The notes: generated by a model not told the origin, from the letters alone. Counted from the stretch's first letter, positions 33,415 to 42,373 are shown. The stretch: 64,000 nucleotides of DNA from Bin5 sp034422415 (GCA_965202955.1 OZ241871.1:2790001-2854000), one strand, 5' to 3'. Translations and numbers: made by a program.

Positions 33415-33603
33415 ATGAGAGTAGATCGTTTCGCTGTCAGCCCCATCATCGCGCCTGCTCTGCACGAATCGATCGGCGCGAATATCAACGGGCCCTCGCT
33501 GCTGCGCGATCCGGCCATCTACGAAGAGGACGGTCGCGTCTATCTGCTCTACTCTGTCGCCGGCGAGGGCGGCATCGCAATCGCCGAACTCCTTTTCGAT
33601 TGA
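33415..33603 (+). pseudogene. remnant of a glycosidase-like (beta-propeller) gene, ends joined
   Basis: A 62-residue ORF. Its first half, PIIAPALHESIGANINGPSL, resembles the start of five-bladed-propeller glycosidase-like proteins. Its second half, DPAIYEEDGRVYLLYSVAGE, resembles the last blade of the same family. The roughly 250 residues in between are absent, and the frame remains open with a normal stop. It is most simply the product of an internal deletion. The promoter for the next gene overlaps its stop codon. Confidence 0.6.
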
Positions 33604-33629
33604 CCTCTGCGCGGGCGGACTGCTACAAT
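33600..33629 (+). promoter_or_regulatory. promoter for the glutaredoxin-thioredoxin reductase gene
   Basis: TTGACC (33600-33605), an 18-base spacer and TACAAT (33624-33629), with an extended -10 TGC directly before it. The predicted start near 33636 gives a leader of about 125 bases. Confidence 0.7.
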
Positions 33630-33761
33630 GCGGACAGTTGCAGTGCGAACAGAAAAGCCCGCTTCCGCGCACTCGCTCGCCCCGGCGGGTTGCGGTACAG
33701 AAGCGCGAACCGGCCCGCAGTTATCATACAGGACCGGCCAAAGCCGGCTGGAAGGAATTCC

Positions 33762-35012
33762 ATGCCCGATTCACCGACCGACATCGTTGTCTACGGCGCC
33801 TTTTGGTGTCCTGACTGCCGCCGCAGCAAACAGTTTCTCGGCGAGCACCAAATTCCTTACGCCTGGGTGAACATCGAAGAGGACGCGCAAGCCGAGCGCC
33901 GCGTCATCGAGCTGAACGACGGCAGACGGGTCATCCCTACGATCGTCTTTGCTGACGGCTCCTTATTGGTAGAGCCGAGTAACGCTGAGCTGGCCGCGAA
34001 ACTGGGCCTGAAAACAACTGCCAGCCGGGCTCACTACCCAGTCATCGTCATCGGCGGCGGCCCGGCCGGCCTGACCGCGGCCCTGTACCTGGCGCGCGAA
34101 GGTGTCGACACCCTAATCATCGAGCGCGCTGCCTTTGGCGGACAGGCCGCGGCCACCGAAAAGTTGGACAACCTGCCCGGCTTTCCCGATGGCGTTGATG
34201 GCAATGACTTTGCGCAGCGGTTGCGGGCGCAGGCCGAGCGCTTCGGCGTTGAGCTTCTCCAGGCCCAGGATGTCGCCGGCGTATCCAGCCGCGACAACTA
34301 CCACCGCGTCGGTACTGCTGCCGGCGACGAATACAGCGCTAACACCGTGCTGATCGCTTCCGGCAGCCGTTACCGGCGCCTGAACGTGCCTGGCGAGACC
34401 GATTACCTCGGCGCCGGCGTCCACTTTTGCGCCACCTGCGACGGGCCTTTCTACCGAGGAAAGGAGGTGGTCGTCGTCGGCGGCGGCAACAGCGCGGCGG
34501 AGGAGAGCCTGCTGCTTACCAAATTCGCCGACAGGGTGACCATCCTGGTACGCGGCCCCGAGCTGACCGCCAGCCAGGTCGTCCAGGAGTCGGTGCTGAC
34601 CAATGGGCAGATCGGGGTCAAGTGGAATACGGAGGTGCAGGCGTTTCTCGGGGCCAGGGCACAACTGAACGGCCTGCGGCTCCGGAACAACCGCACCGGG
34701 GACGAAACGCAGATGGCGGCCGACGGGGCTTTTGTTTTTATCGGACTTGAACCGAACACCGGGTTCCTGCAAGACACAGATGTGCGGCTCGACAATTGGG
34801 GTTTCATCGAAACCGGGCACAGGTTGGTTCACGACGCGGACGAACGGCCGCCTCTCTACGCGCAACGGGACCCCGCCGCACTGGAGACGAGCGTACCGGG
34901 CATCTTTGCCGCCGGAGACGTGCGCGCGGAAAGCACGAAGCAGGTCGCCGCGGCCGCGGGCGAGGGCGCAACCGCGGCGCTGCTGATGCGCGACTTTCTG
35001 CGCACGGTCTGA
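33762..35012 (+). CDS. glutaredoxin-like/thioredoxin-disulfide reductase fusion
   Basis: 416 residues. Residues 1-80 are a glutaredoxin-like domain with YGAFWCPDCRRSKQFL (CxxC) and a GSLLVEPSNAEL end. Residues 90-416 are a thioredoxin reductase: FAD site VIGGGPAGLTAALYLAREG, redox-active CATC in HFCATCDGPF, NADPH site VVGGGNSAAEESLLL, and C-terminal FAD motif GIFAAGDVR. The enzyme would pass electrons from NADPH through FAD and CATC to the attached CPDC domain, so it may act as a self-contained disulfide reductase. AAGGA lies 5 bases before the ATG at 33762. The protein is complete, unlike its neighbours. Confidence 0.93.
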   Translation: MPDSPTDIVVYGAFWCPDCRRSKQFLGEHQIPYAWVNIEEDAQAERRVIELNDGRRVIPTIVFADGSLLVEPSNAELAAKLGLKTTASRAHYPVIVIGGGPAGLTAALYLAREGVDTLIIERAAFGGQAAATEKLDNLPGFPDGVDGNDFAQRLRAQAERFGVELLQAQDVAGVSSRDNYHRVGTAAGDEYSANTVLIASGSRYRRLNVPGETDYLGAGVHFCATCDGPFYRGKEVVVVGGGNSAAEESLLLTKFADRVTILVRGPELTASQVVQESVLTNGQIGVKWNTEVQAFLGARAQLNGLRLRNNRTGDETQMAADGAFVFIGLEPNTGFLQDTDVRLDNWGFIETGHRLVHDADERPPLYAQRDPAALETSVPGIFAAGDVRAESTKQVAAAAGEGATAALLMRDFLRTV

Positions 35013-35080
35013 TCATTGAGGCGGCGGCACAGCAGCCGCAAACGAACCGGGCCGTCAGAACCTTGCGCAAGGAGAAGTAG

Positions 35081-35343
35081 ATGCTCACACCGGAACAGCG
35101 GGAACAGATCGACGAGCAGGGCTACCTGATCATCGAACACGCGCTCGAACCGTTCGGTTTGGACCGCGTTCGGGCCGCCTACGCGGCCATTCAAAGTCAG
35201 ACCGTGCCGGCGTGGGCCGAGTCCGTGCGCAACGCCGCCAGCTGATGGGCATTCACGCTGTCGAAGGCCGCGCCTCCTGGGATCGCGCCGACGTCCCTTA
35301 CCTGCCCGAGTACGCCGAGATCGCCGCGGCCCAGAATTTCTGA
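35081..35343 (+). pseudogene. remnant of a PhyH-type dioxygenase gene, broken
   Basis: An ORF of 54 residues from the ATG at 35081 (AAGGAGAAGTAG just upstream) begins LTPEQREQIDEQGYLIIEHA, a typical PhyH N-terminus, and stops at 35243-35245. A second 32-residue frame starts at the overlapping ATG (TGATG) and reads GRASWDRADVPYLPEYAE before a stop at 35341-35343. The iron-binding core is missing altogether. The good ribosome-binding site suggests a once-functional gene that lost its body. Confidence 0.6.
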
Positions 35344-35426
35344 ACCATCGCGCCTTGCGGCAGGACCAAACACGCAACACGCATACAAAATAAGCACACA
35401 CAATACGCAATTGACAAGGAGTCTCT

Positions 35427-36830
35427 ATGTCCACCCCTATCAAACTAACCGTCATCGGCGCGGGCAGCGCCCAGTTCTCGCTCGGGCTTGTCAAGGATAT
35501 CTGCCTCACCGAGTCGCTCAACGGCAGCCTCATCAGCTTCATGGATATCGACGGCGACCGGCTGGACGTGATTCACAGACTCGGCGCCCGCTATGCCAAA
35601 GAGCTGGGCGCGGATCTGCGCTTCGAGAGCACGACCGACCGGCGGGCAGCATTGAAGGACGCCGATTTCGTCATCAATACCGCCTCCGGCAGCAGCCATC
35701 AGAAGCAGCGCGACAGCCGCGAACTGATGGAAAAGCACGGCTACTATCACGGCGGCCGCATGCGGCAGACCAATTTCGTAAATCTTGACCTGATGCTCGG
35801 CGTAACGGGCGATATGGAGGAGATCTGTCCCGATGCCTGGCTGATCCAGTCGGGCAATCCGGTCTACGAGGGTTGTACCTTGATGACGCGCGAGTCGAGC
35901 ATCAAGGTCTGCGGCCTCTGTCACGGCCACTACGGCCTCTACGAGATCGCGCGGACGCTCGGCCTGACCGACTTTGCCGACATCACCTGGCAGGCGCCCG
36001 GCCTCAATCATAACATCTGGCTGACCCATTTCTACTACAAGGGTGAAGACGCCTATCCCATGCTCGAGCAATGGATTGCCGAGGAGGGTGAAAGCTACTG
36101 GCAGAACCACGTGGCCGAGCGTACGCACGACATCCAGATGAGCCGCGGCACGATCCATATGTACCGCATGTTCGGCCTCATGCCCATCGGCGACACGCCG
36201 CGGCGCGGGGGATGGTGGTACCATACCGACATCGACACCAAGATGTGGTGGTTCCCGCAGCCGTGGGGCGGCCCGGATACGCACCTCGCCCGGCCCTTTT
36301 TTGTCGAAAACCTGGAGAAGCGGCTGGCCGAGATGGCCGAGCTGACCAGTGACCCGTCTTCCAGCCTGATCGAAGCGTTCGGCTCGGAAAAGACCAGAGA
36401 GCAGCAGGTGCCGATTATCGACGGGCTGGTGAACGACAATGAGGGCCAGTACCAGGTGAATGTGCCCAACTACGGCGCGCTGGCCGGCGTGCCGGACGAT
36501 GTGGTCGTCGAAGTCCCTGCCATCGTCAACAAGAGCGGTATCCAGCCGATCCGCGTCGATCCGCTGCCGGAGAAGATCCTGTACACGCAGATCCTGCCTG
36601 AAGTCCTGGAAATGGAGCGGGAGCTTCTTGCCTTCCACACCGGCGACCGCTCACTTCTCCTCCTCAATGCGCTCGACAGTGAGCAGACCCATTCCTACAA
36701 CCAGGGGCTCGCCGTATTCGAAGAGCTGATGGAGATGGATGGCAACGAGAAGATCAACGAACAGTTCATGTGGGGCCAGGGACAGGAGATGCTGCGCGAA
36801 GCAGTCAAAACTGTCGTTCCAACAGCTTAG
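35427..36830 (+). CDS. glycoside hydrolase family 4 (alpha-glucosidase/alpha-galactosidase/alpha-glucuronidase type)
   Basis: 467 residues. The NAD-binding start LTVIGAGSAQFSLGLVKDI is typical of GH4, enzymes that use NAD and Mn by an oxidation-elimination mechanism. ASGSSHQKQRD and IQSGNPVYEGC follow, and the metal ligands lie in VCGLCHGHYGLYE (Cys and His) and LNHNIWLTHFYY. AAGGAG precedes the ATG. The length is in the family range. GH4 members work on intracellular glycosides, often phosphorylated ones. No PTS is seen here, so a non-phosphorylated substrate delivered by an ABC importer is more likely. Confidence 0.92.
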   Translation: MSTPIKLTVIGAGSAQFSLGLVKDICLTESLNGSLISFMDIDGDRLDVIHRLGARYAKELGADLRFESTTDRRAALKDADFVINTASGSSHQKQRDSRELMEKHGYYHGGRMRQTNFVNLDLMLGVTGDMEEICPDAWLIQSGNPVYEGCTLMTRESSIKVCGLCHGHYGLYEIARTLGLTDFADITWQAPGLNHNIWLTHFYYKGEDAYPMLEQWIAEEGESYWQNHVAERTHDIQMSRGTIHMYRMFGLMPIGDTPRRGGWWYHTDIDTKMWWFPQPWGGPDTHLARPFFVENLEKRLAEMAELTSDPSSSLIEAFGSEKTREQQVPIIDGLVNDNEGQYQVNVPNYGALAGVPDDVVVEVPAIVNKSGIQPIRVDPLPEKILYTQILPEVLEMERELLAFHTGDRSLLLLNALDSEQTHSYNQGLAVFEELMEMDGNEKINEQFMWGQGQEMLREAVKTVVPTA

Positions 36831-36894
36831 CTGAGGCAAATACGCCTGCATGCGGTCGTTGCAGCCGGCTGCAGGCCGAAAGCGAAAAGTTGAA

Positions 36895-39729
36895 ATGCGC
36901 TCACTTTTCGCGGCGCCCCGCCTGGTCGGCGGGTTGACCTACCTTACCTATAAGCGCCTCGCTGGCAACCCGGGGCTGGCCCTGCTGGCGCTGTTCCAGA
37001 TCGTCCTCACCGTCGGTCTGCTGAGCAGCGCCGGCTTCTTCGCCCAGGCGGTCGACCGCGTCATCCTGCAGGAGGAGCTGGACGCACTGAGCACGCGCAC
37101 GGGGCGCCCCCCGTTTTCGACGCGCGTCTATTTTTTCCCCTCGTCGCGTAAGCCGATGGACCTGCCCGCAGCCGAACGGGCCGGCCGCAGCGTGGCCACT
37201 ACCCTCTCCAGCGAGATCGGTCTGCCGATCGACGAAGTCGGCGTGCAGGTGGAGAGCGGCAGCCTGATGTTGTTGGCCCCGGAGGGCGACCAGCGCTACA
37301 GCGGCAGCAGCAGCTTTCTCACGCAGGTTGATCTGGTCTATGTGGCCGATGTCGCGCCGGAGCTGGAGATCACCGCCGGCGCGGTCTGGCAAGACGCGGC
37401 CGGCGCCGACCCGTCGACCGGTATTCTGCCGGTCTTGATGCACGACAACCTGGCCGCCGAGATGGGCGTCCTGCCCGGGGAAAAGTTCCGGGTTGCGCCG
37501 ACCGCCGCACTGGACGGGATCGAGGTCGAGATCGTAGGGTTCTGGCGGGCGCGCGAACCGGACGACACATTCTGGTTCCGCCCGCCGGACATCGCCATGA
37601 AAGAGGCCCTGTTTGTGCGTCGGGCCGACTACCTGCACTGGGTGCAGCCGATGGTGGCGGGCTCTTCCCGCTTCGCCAGCTGGCGCATCTCGCTCGACGA
37701 TAGCACGCTCAATCCCGCCTACGCAGCCACCTACGCGCGCGGTTTTGAAAAGGGCATGTCGATTATCGACAAGTATCTGCCGGGCGCCAACCTGGACGTT
37801 TCGCCGCTGGACCCGCTCAAGGATTTCGTGCAGCGCCAGACAACGCTGACGGTCCTGCTCCTGAGTATGAACGTGCCGGCAATCGGTTTTCTGCTCTACT
37901 TTCTCGTTCTGATCTCCGGCATTATCGCTCGGTCGCAGCAGCGCGAAACTTCGGTGCTGGTCAGCCGCGGCGCGGGGACTGTGCGCGTTCTCTGGCTCGT
38001 GCTGGTGGAGGAGTGGCTGCTCTTCGTGCTGGGCGTGCCGCTGGGGCTGGGCGCCGGCATGCTGATCGCCCGCGGCATGGGCTACACCGACAGCTTTCTC
38101 GATTTCATCGTGCGCGATCCGCTGCCGGTTTCCCTGCAGGGCGTGGATGTCTGGCTGATCGCGGCAGCGCTGGCGCTGGCGTTCGTCGCCCGCCTGCTGC
38201 CGGCTATCGCAGCGGCACGCGCCAGCATCGTCGAATATGAGACCGCCTATGCCCGCCCGGATAGAGGCCCATTCTGGCGACGCGCCTACCTCGACTTCCT
38301 GCTGGTTATCCCGACCGCTTACGCTTACCAGCAGCTGGGGCAACAGGAGGCCTTCGCCCTGCTGGCGCAGGAGAACGCGTCCGAACTCTACAGCGACCCT
38401 CTGCTCGTCCTGGCGCCGGCGCTGGTGATCCTGACGGCGTCGCTGCTGATCATGCGCTTCTTCTCGCCGCTGATGAATCTGCTCGACAAGCTGGCCAGCC
38501 TGTTGCCCGGCACCGTCTTTCACCTGGCGCTGCGCCAGCTCGGCCGCCAGGGGCACAGCTATCTGAACCCGCTGCTGCTGGTGATCATCTGCCTGGGACT
38601 GGGCATCTACACGCACTCCCTGGCTGCCAGCGTCGATGAATGGCTGATTGATCGCATCAAGTACCAGGCCGGCGGGGACTTCCGTTTCCAGCCGCTGACC
38701 GAGGGCGAGAGCGGCGGAGGCTGGACGCCCGAGCTCTCCTGGTTTGCCCAAAAGTTCGACGCGCAGCGCGCGATTCGCGTGGGAAGCTACGGCGCGCGCA
38801 TCGATGGCCTTACCTCCTCCACCCGCCGCCAGGGGAAGCGCATCATGGGCGTCGACCGCGCCGAATTCGCGTCCGTCTCCTGGTTCCGACCCGACTTCGC
38901 CGATGACTCGCTCGGCGGGCTCATGAACCGGCTGGCGGCCGCGCCCGAAGCGGTGCTGGTCCCGCGCGATTTCCTGCAGGAACACCTGTTGCGCATCGGT
39001 GACCGTCTCGATGTCTGGGTGATCCTGGAGCCGGGGCTGACGATGCAAACCGACTTCTACATCGGCGGCGTCTACGACTATTTTCCTACGGTTGAGCAGG
39101 ATGAGATCGTCCTGATCGCGAATCTGGACTATCTGCACCTCATCGGCGGCGCCATCTACGCGTATGAAGTGTGGCTGCGGGCGCCGAACAACCACCGCGG
39201 TGAGGAGCTGCGGCGCGATCTGCGCATCGGCGGGATCGAGACGGTGCGCTGGCACGACGTTGTTGGTACGCTGAAGATGGAAAAAGCGCGCCTGGAGCGG
39301 GTCGGAGTCTTCGGCGCGTTGACGGTAGGCTTTCTGGCCGCGGCACTGATGGCCGTGCTGGCCTTCCTGATGCACAGTTACGCGTCACTGCGCGAGCGTT
39401 TCTACCAGTTCGGTGTGCTGCGGGCCATCGGCGCGCTCCGCCGACAGCTAATCATTCAACTCGCCGTAGAGTATGCTGTACTTGTGATCTACGGCACCGT
39501 GGCCGGCGCCGTGATAGGTGTCTGGGTCTCGGTCCTGTTCACGCCATTCTTCCGCAGCGCGGCCGACTCCAAGGCGATACTGCCGCCGATGCTGCCGGTG
39601 ATCGCGGAGGGCGAGATCACCCAGCTTACGATCATCTTCATCGCTGTGATGGTGCTTGTCATCGTGGCCGCCACCGCCCAGGCGACCCAGCGCCGCATCT
39701 TCGAAGTCATGCGCGTTGGACAGGCCTGA
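36895..39729 (+). CDS. FtsX/MacB-like ABC transporter permease
   Basis: About 944 residues in the layout TM, large outer domain, three TMs, second outer domain, three TMs. The first TM is LALLALFQIVLTVGLLSSAG. FtsX-type segments are IGFLLYFLVLISGIIARSQQ near residue 345 and LREFYQFGVLRAIG-like text (YASLRERFYQFGVLRAIGAL) near residue 840. Such permeases usually couple ATP hydrolysis to lipoprotein export, peptidase control or efflux. No ATPase gene is adjacent. The ATG at 36895 is chosen because the 15 residues added by the 36850 start are basic and unlike the family. Neither start has a clear ribosome-binding site. Confidence 0.85.
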   Translation: MRSLFAAPRLVGGLTYLTYKRLAGNPGLALLALFQIVLTVGLLSSAGFFAQAVDRVILQEELDALSTRTGRPPFSTRVYFFPSSRKPMDLPAAERAGRSVATTLSSEIGLPIDEVGVQVESGSLMLLAPEGDQRYSGSSSFLTQVDLVYVADVAPELEITAGAVWQDAAGADPSTGILPVLMHDNLAAEMGVLPGEKFRVAPTAALDGIEVEIVGFWRAREPDDTFWFRPPDIAMKEALFVRRADYLHWVQPMVAGSSRFASWRISLDDSTLNPAYAATYARGFEKGMSIIDKYLPGANLDVSPLDPLKDFVQRQTTLTVLLLSMNVPAIGFLLYFLVLISGIIARSQQRETSVLVSRGAGTVRVLWLVLVEEWLLFVLGVPLGLGAGMLIARGMGYTDSFLDFIVRDPLPVSLQGVDVWLIAAALALAFVARLLPAIAAARASIVEYETAYARPDRGPFWRRAYLDFLLVIPTAYAYQQLGQQEAFALLAQENASELYSDPLLVLAPALVILTASLLIMRFFSPLMNLLDKLASLLPGTVFHLALRQLGRQGHSYLNPLLLVIICLGLGIYTHSLAASVDEWLIDRIKYQAGGDFRFQPLTEGESGGGWTPELSWFAQKFDAQRAIRVGSYGARIDGLTSSTRRQGKRIMGVDRAEFASVSWFRPDFADDSLGGLMNRLAAAPEAVLVPRDFLQEHLLRIGDRLDVWVILEPGLTMQTDFYIGGVYDYFPTVEQDEIVLIANLDYLHLIGGAIYAYEVWLRAPNNHRGEELRRDLRIGGIETVRWHDVVGTLKMEKARLERVGVFGALTVGFLAAALMAVLAFLMHSYASLRERFYQFGVLRAIGALRRQLIIQLAVEYAVLVIYGTVAGAVIGVWVSVLFTPFFRSAADSKAILPPMLPVIAEGEITQLTIIFIAVMVLVIVAATAQATQRRIFEVMRVGQA

Positions 39730-39740
39730 ACGAAGGCCGC

Positions 39741-39777
39741 CGCCGGCCGGTGTTTTGGACGACACCGACCGCCGGCG
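39741..39777. terminator. possible bidirectional terminator hairpin
   Basis: CGCCGGC-CGGTGT (39741-39753) pairs with ACACCG (39762-39767) and GCCGGCG (39771-39777) with a 3-base bulge and an 8-base loop. It lies between the converging permease and SPFH genes. There is no long T-run. Confidence 0.5.
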
Positions 39778-39820
39778 ACAGGTTACAGACTACAGGTTGC
39801 CGGCTACTGTCTGCCGACCG

Positions 39821-40735
39821 TTAGCTGCCGGCTGGGCGGCTGCCATTGCTGCCGTTGTTCTGCTCGTTGAACAGCTCCCTCACGCCCCCAAGCGCGCCCA
39901 TCACGCCGGTCGCCTCGTAGGGCAGGAAGATCTTGGAAGAGTCGCCGTCGGCGATGACCTTCAGGGCCTCCAGGTACTGGATGGCGATCAGCTTGTCGTC
40001 CGGTTCCGCGTCCTTGATGGCGTTGAAAACGGTCGTGATCGCGTTGCCCTGTCCGGTGGCTTCGACCTCCAGCTTGTATCGCTCGGCATCGGCCACGCGT
40101 TTGACCGCCTCAGCTTCGCCTTCCGCCTTGAGAATCTGGGCCTGGCGTTCGCCGTCTGCATCCAGAATCGCGGCCCGCTTTTCCCGTTCGGCCTTCATCT
40201 GCTGGTGCATCGATTGGGTGACGTCGGCCGGCGGGTCGATGCGCTTGATCTCTACCCGCACCACGCGCACGCCCCACTTGTCGGTGGCGTCATCCAGCAC
40301 CTCGCGCAGCTTTGTGTTGATGTGGTCGCGGCTGGTCAGGGCCGCGTCCAACTCCATCTCGCCGACCACGTTACGCAGGTTGGTCTGCGCCAGCTTGGTC
40401 GCCGCGCTGAAGAAATCAGCCACGTTGTAGACCCGCTTGACCGGGTCGGTCGATTCAAAGTAGACAATGGCGTCGACGGTGACCACCACATTGTCCTTCG
40501 TGATCACCTCCTGCGGCGGCACATCGACCACCTGTTCGCGCATGTCCACCTTCTGAATCGAGTCGATGAAGGGCACGATCAGGGTCAGGCCCGGCTGGGC
40601 TAAGCGCTGGTAGCGTCCCAGCCGCTCGACAACGCCCTTCTGGTACGGCTGCACGATGCGGATGCTGGCGACCGCAACGATAAACACGAATAGTGCGAGA
40701 ATCGCCAGTAAGATCAGCGGCACGAGTGTCGACAT
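39821..40735 (-). CDS. SPFH/band 7 (stomatin-like) membrane protein
   Basis: 304 residues. An N-terminal membrane anchor (LVPLILLAILALFVFIVAVA) precedes the band-7 domain (VVERLGRYQRLAQPGL, VDVPPQEVITKDNVVVTVDA). A helical Ala/Glu-rich coiled-coil follows (RAAILDADGERQAQILKAEGEAEA). It should form large membrane rings and organise microdomains. The NfeD partner gene lies directly upstream on the same strand with 15 bases between, the classic pairing. AAGGAG precedes the ATG. The end is Asn/Ser-rich. Confidence 0.92.
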   Translation of the reverse strand: MSTLVPLILLAILALFVFIVAVASIRIVQPYQKGVVERLGRYQRLAQPGLTLIVPFIDSIQKVDMREQVVDVPPQEVITKDNVVVTVDAIVYFESTDPVKRVYNVADFFSAATKLAQTNLRNVVGEMELDAALTSRDHINTKLREVLDDATDKWGVRVVRVEIKRIDPPADVTQSMHQQMKAEREKRAAILDADGERQAQILKAEGEAEAVKRVADAERYKLEVEATGQGNAITTVFNAIKDAEPDDKLIAIQYLEALKVIADGDSSKIFLPYEATGVMGALGGVRELFNEQNNGSNGSRPAGS

Positions 40736-40750
40736 TTCGTTTCTCCTTTG

Positions 40751-41257
40751 CTAAGCGGGGGAATCGATCTCCTGGTCCGATTCCGGGCTTTCTGCGTGTG
40801 CTGCGTCCTTCTTTGCCCGGACCAGCAGGCGCACTCCGTCTACGCCCAAAACCTCCACAACCTCTCCTGCCTCGAGCTGCTCGCCCTCCTTCGACTCGGC
40901 GCGCCACCTCTCGCTCTCCACGCGCACCATGCCCGTGTTTGTCATCGGGTCTACCGTCTGCAGGACGACGGCCCACTTGCCGATCACGCGGTCGCCGGCG
41001 ATCTGCTGCACGCCCGGCCGCGAAATCCGTGCCGCGAAAGGCCGCGACAGCAGAACGGCAATCCCCGAAACAACGATAAAGATCACGATTTGCAATGCCA
41101 GCCCCGCGCCCAGAAAGGCCGCCAATGCCGCGCCGAGCGCACCGACGCCGAAACACATGAGCACGATCCCCGCCGTGAACACCTCCGTCAGGAAGAAAAA
41201 TACGGCCACGACAATCCAGGCCCAGCGCAGCAACTCATGGATGTTCTGGTCCAACAC
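40751..41257 (-). CDS. NfeD family membrane protein
   Basis: 168 residues from the GTG at 41257, which has GGAGGG 4 bases upstream. A GTG at 41320 lacks such a site. Hydrophobic segments (WAWIVVAVFFFLTEVFTAG, ALQIVIFIVVSGIAVLLS) are followed by an OB-fold domain (IGKWAVVLQTVDPMTNTGMV, VVEVLGVDGVRLLVR). This is the short NfeD type that partners SPFH proteins at the membrane, and the operon with the SPFH gene supports it. A polar tail ends the protein. Confidence 0.87.
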   Translation of the reverse strand: MLDQNIHELLRWAWIVVAVFFFLTEVFTAGIVLMCFGVGALGAALAAFLGAGLALQIVIFIVVSGIAVLLSRPFAARISRPGVQQIAGDRVIGKWAVVLQTVDPMTNTGMVRVESERWRAESKEGEQLEAGEVVEVLGVDGVRLLVRAKKDAAHAESPESDQEIDSPA

Positions 41258-41460
41258 GGTTCCCTCCGATCCGCCGGGAAGATAGAAATCCCACTGATGC
41301 CCCGGCAAGGATTGTTCCACACGATTGGGACGGGCAACTGAGCTGCCCCGCGTACAATCCTATCTTCAGTTCCCTCCCAGTATATGTGATGTAAAGTCCA
41401 TTACCCAACAGAATGCTGACATTCAGCCGACGCCTACCTGAATTCTCGACCCAATACACG

Positions 41461-41496
41461 AAAAAGACCGGGCAAGCGCCATTGCCTGCCCGGTCT
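41461..41496 (-). terminator. intrinsic terminator after the DUF4870 gene
   Basis: On the minus strand a perfect 10-bp stem (AGACCGGGCA and complement, 12-base loop) is followed by a run of five T (41461-41465 read in reverse). It lies 57 bases after the stop at 41554. Confidence 0.85.
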
Positions 41497-41553
41497 CTGG
41501 GTGTGAAAGGTGCGTTGAGAAGGGGGGATGACCTCCCTCTGCCCGCCCCTGGG

Positions 41554-42207
41554 TTAAATCCAGTTCTGGTCCTGCAGGAAGCTCGTCAGGCCGGGGATGG
41601 CGAACCGCTTGCCCTGGTAGGCCTGGTAGCCGTAGTAGGCCAGGGCCAGGAAGCCCATCAGCGCCAGCACCGGGCTCAGACAGAACACGACACTCACAAC
41701 CAGCCAGCCTATGACCGGCACGAGCGCCATTATCGTCGAGCCGATGCCCATGAGCAGCCCGAACAGAATGAAGGTCAGCGAGAGCGCCAGGCTCTGAACC
41801 GCGTGAAAGCGCTGGAACGGGCGCTTTTTGCTGCTGGCGCTCAACAGCACAATGACCGGCATAATGAGCGGGATCAGCACCTGCGTTACATAGCAAAGCA
41901 ACGCGATCAGCCTGTCATCGTGATCGGCCGACGGGTCGACGGCGGAGTCGTGCATGAACTCGCCGCGGCGCAAGGCGCCGGCCGCGGCGCCCGCCTGCGT
42001 GCGTGCCGAGTCTGCGAACTGTTCGGCAGGAGTCGGGGCGGCTTCCTCCGTCTCTTCGTTCTCTTCCAAGGGAACCCGCGCAGCTTCCTCGCTGCCCTCC
42101 TCTTCTTCCACAGCGCCGGCTGCCTCCGTTTCAGCCATCTCGGCTTCAACCGGCTCCATCTGAGGAGAACCTTCTTCGAACTGCTGATCGTCTTTTCTGT
42201 GTTCCAC
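41554..42207 (-). CDS. DUF4870-like membrane protein with acidic N-terminal tail
   Basis: 217 residues from the GTG at 42207, chosen because GGGAG lies 7 bases upstream. Longer readings reach 42372 without a ribosome-binding site. Residues 1-100 are a disordered Glu/Ala-rich tail. Then come DHDDRLIALLCYVTQVLIPL, RPFQRFHAVQSLALSLTF and two further hydrophobic segments, the pattern of DUF4870 (small four-helix membrane proteins of unknown role). The C-terminus returns to the cytoplasm (GYQAYQGKRFAIPGL). Confidence 0.8.
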   Translation of the reverse strand: MEHRKDDQQFEEGSPQMEPVEAEMAETEAAGAVEEEEGSEEAARVPLEENEETEEAAPTPAEQFADSARTQAGAAAGALRRGEFMHDSAVDPSADHDDRLIALLCYVTQVLIPLIMPVIVLLSASSKKRPFQRFHAVQSLALSLTFILFGLLMGIGSTIMALVPVIGWLVVSVVFCLSPVLALMGFLALAYYGYQAYQGKRFAIPGLTSFLQDQNWI

Positions 42208-42373
42208 TGCTTTTCTCCCGTTGGCCGCTTCCCCATGTCGAGGCGTACCGCCCTGGCCCGGCTGAACTTCTTCCGTTCTCGAAGCATCTGAACACCGGGG
42301 GAGGCGTCTGAATGCAACTCTGATCACTTTACGCATGGCCCTGCCGAAAGTTTCAGAGAGGCCCGAGTGCATG

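Noticed and set aside
36901..39375. An 824-codon open frame antisense to the FtsX-like permease
   Set aside because: It is rich in Gln, Arg and His, has no motif and no ribosome-binding site, and the sense strand encodes a recognisable membrane protein.
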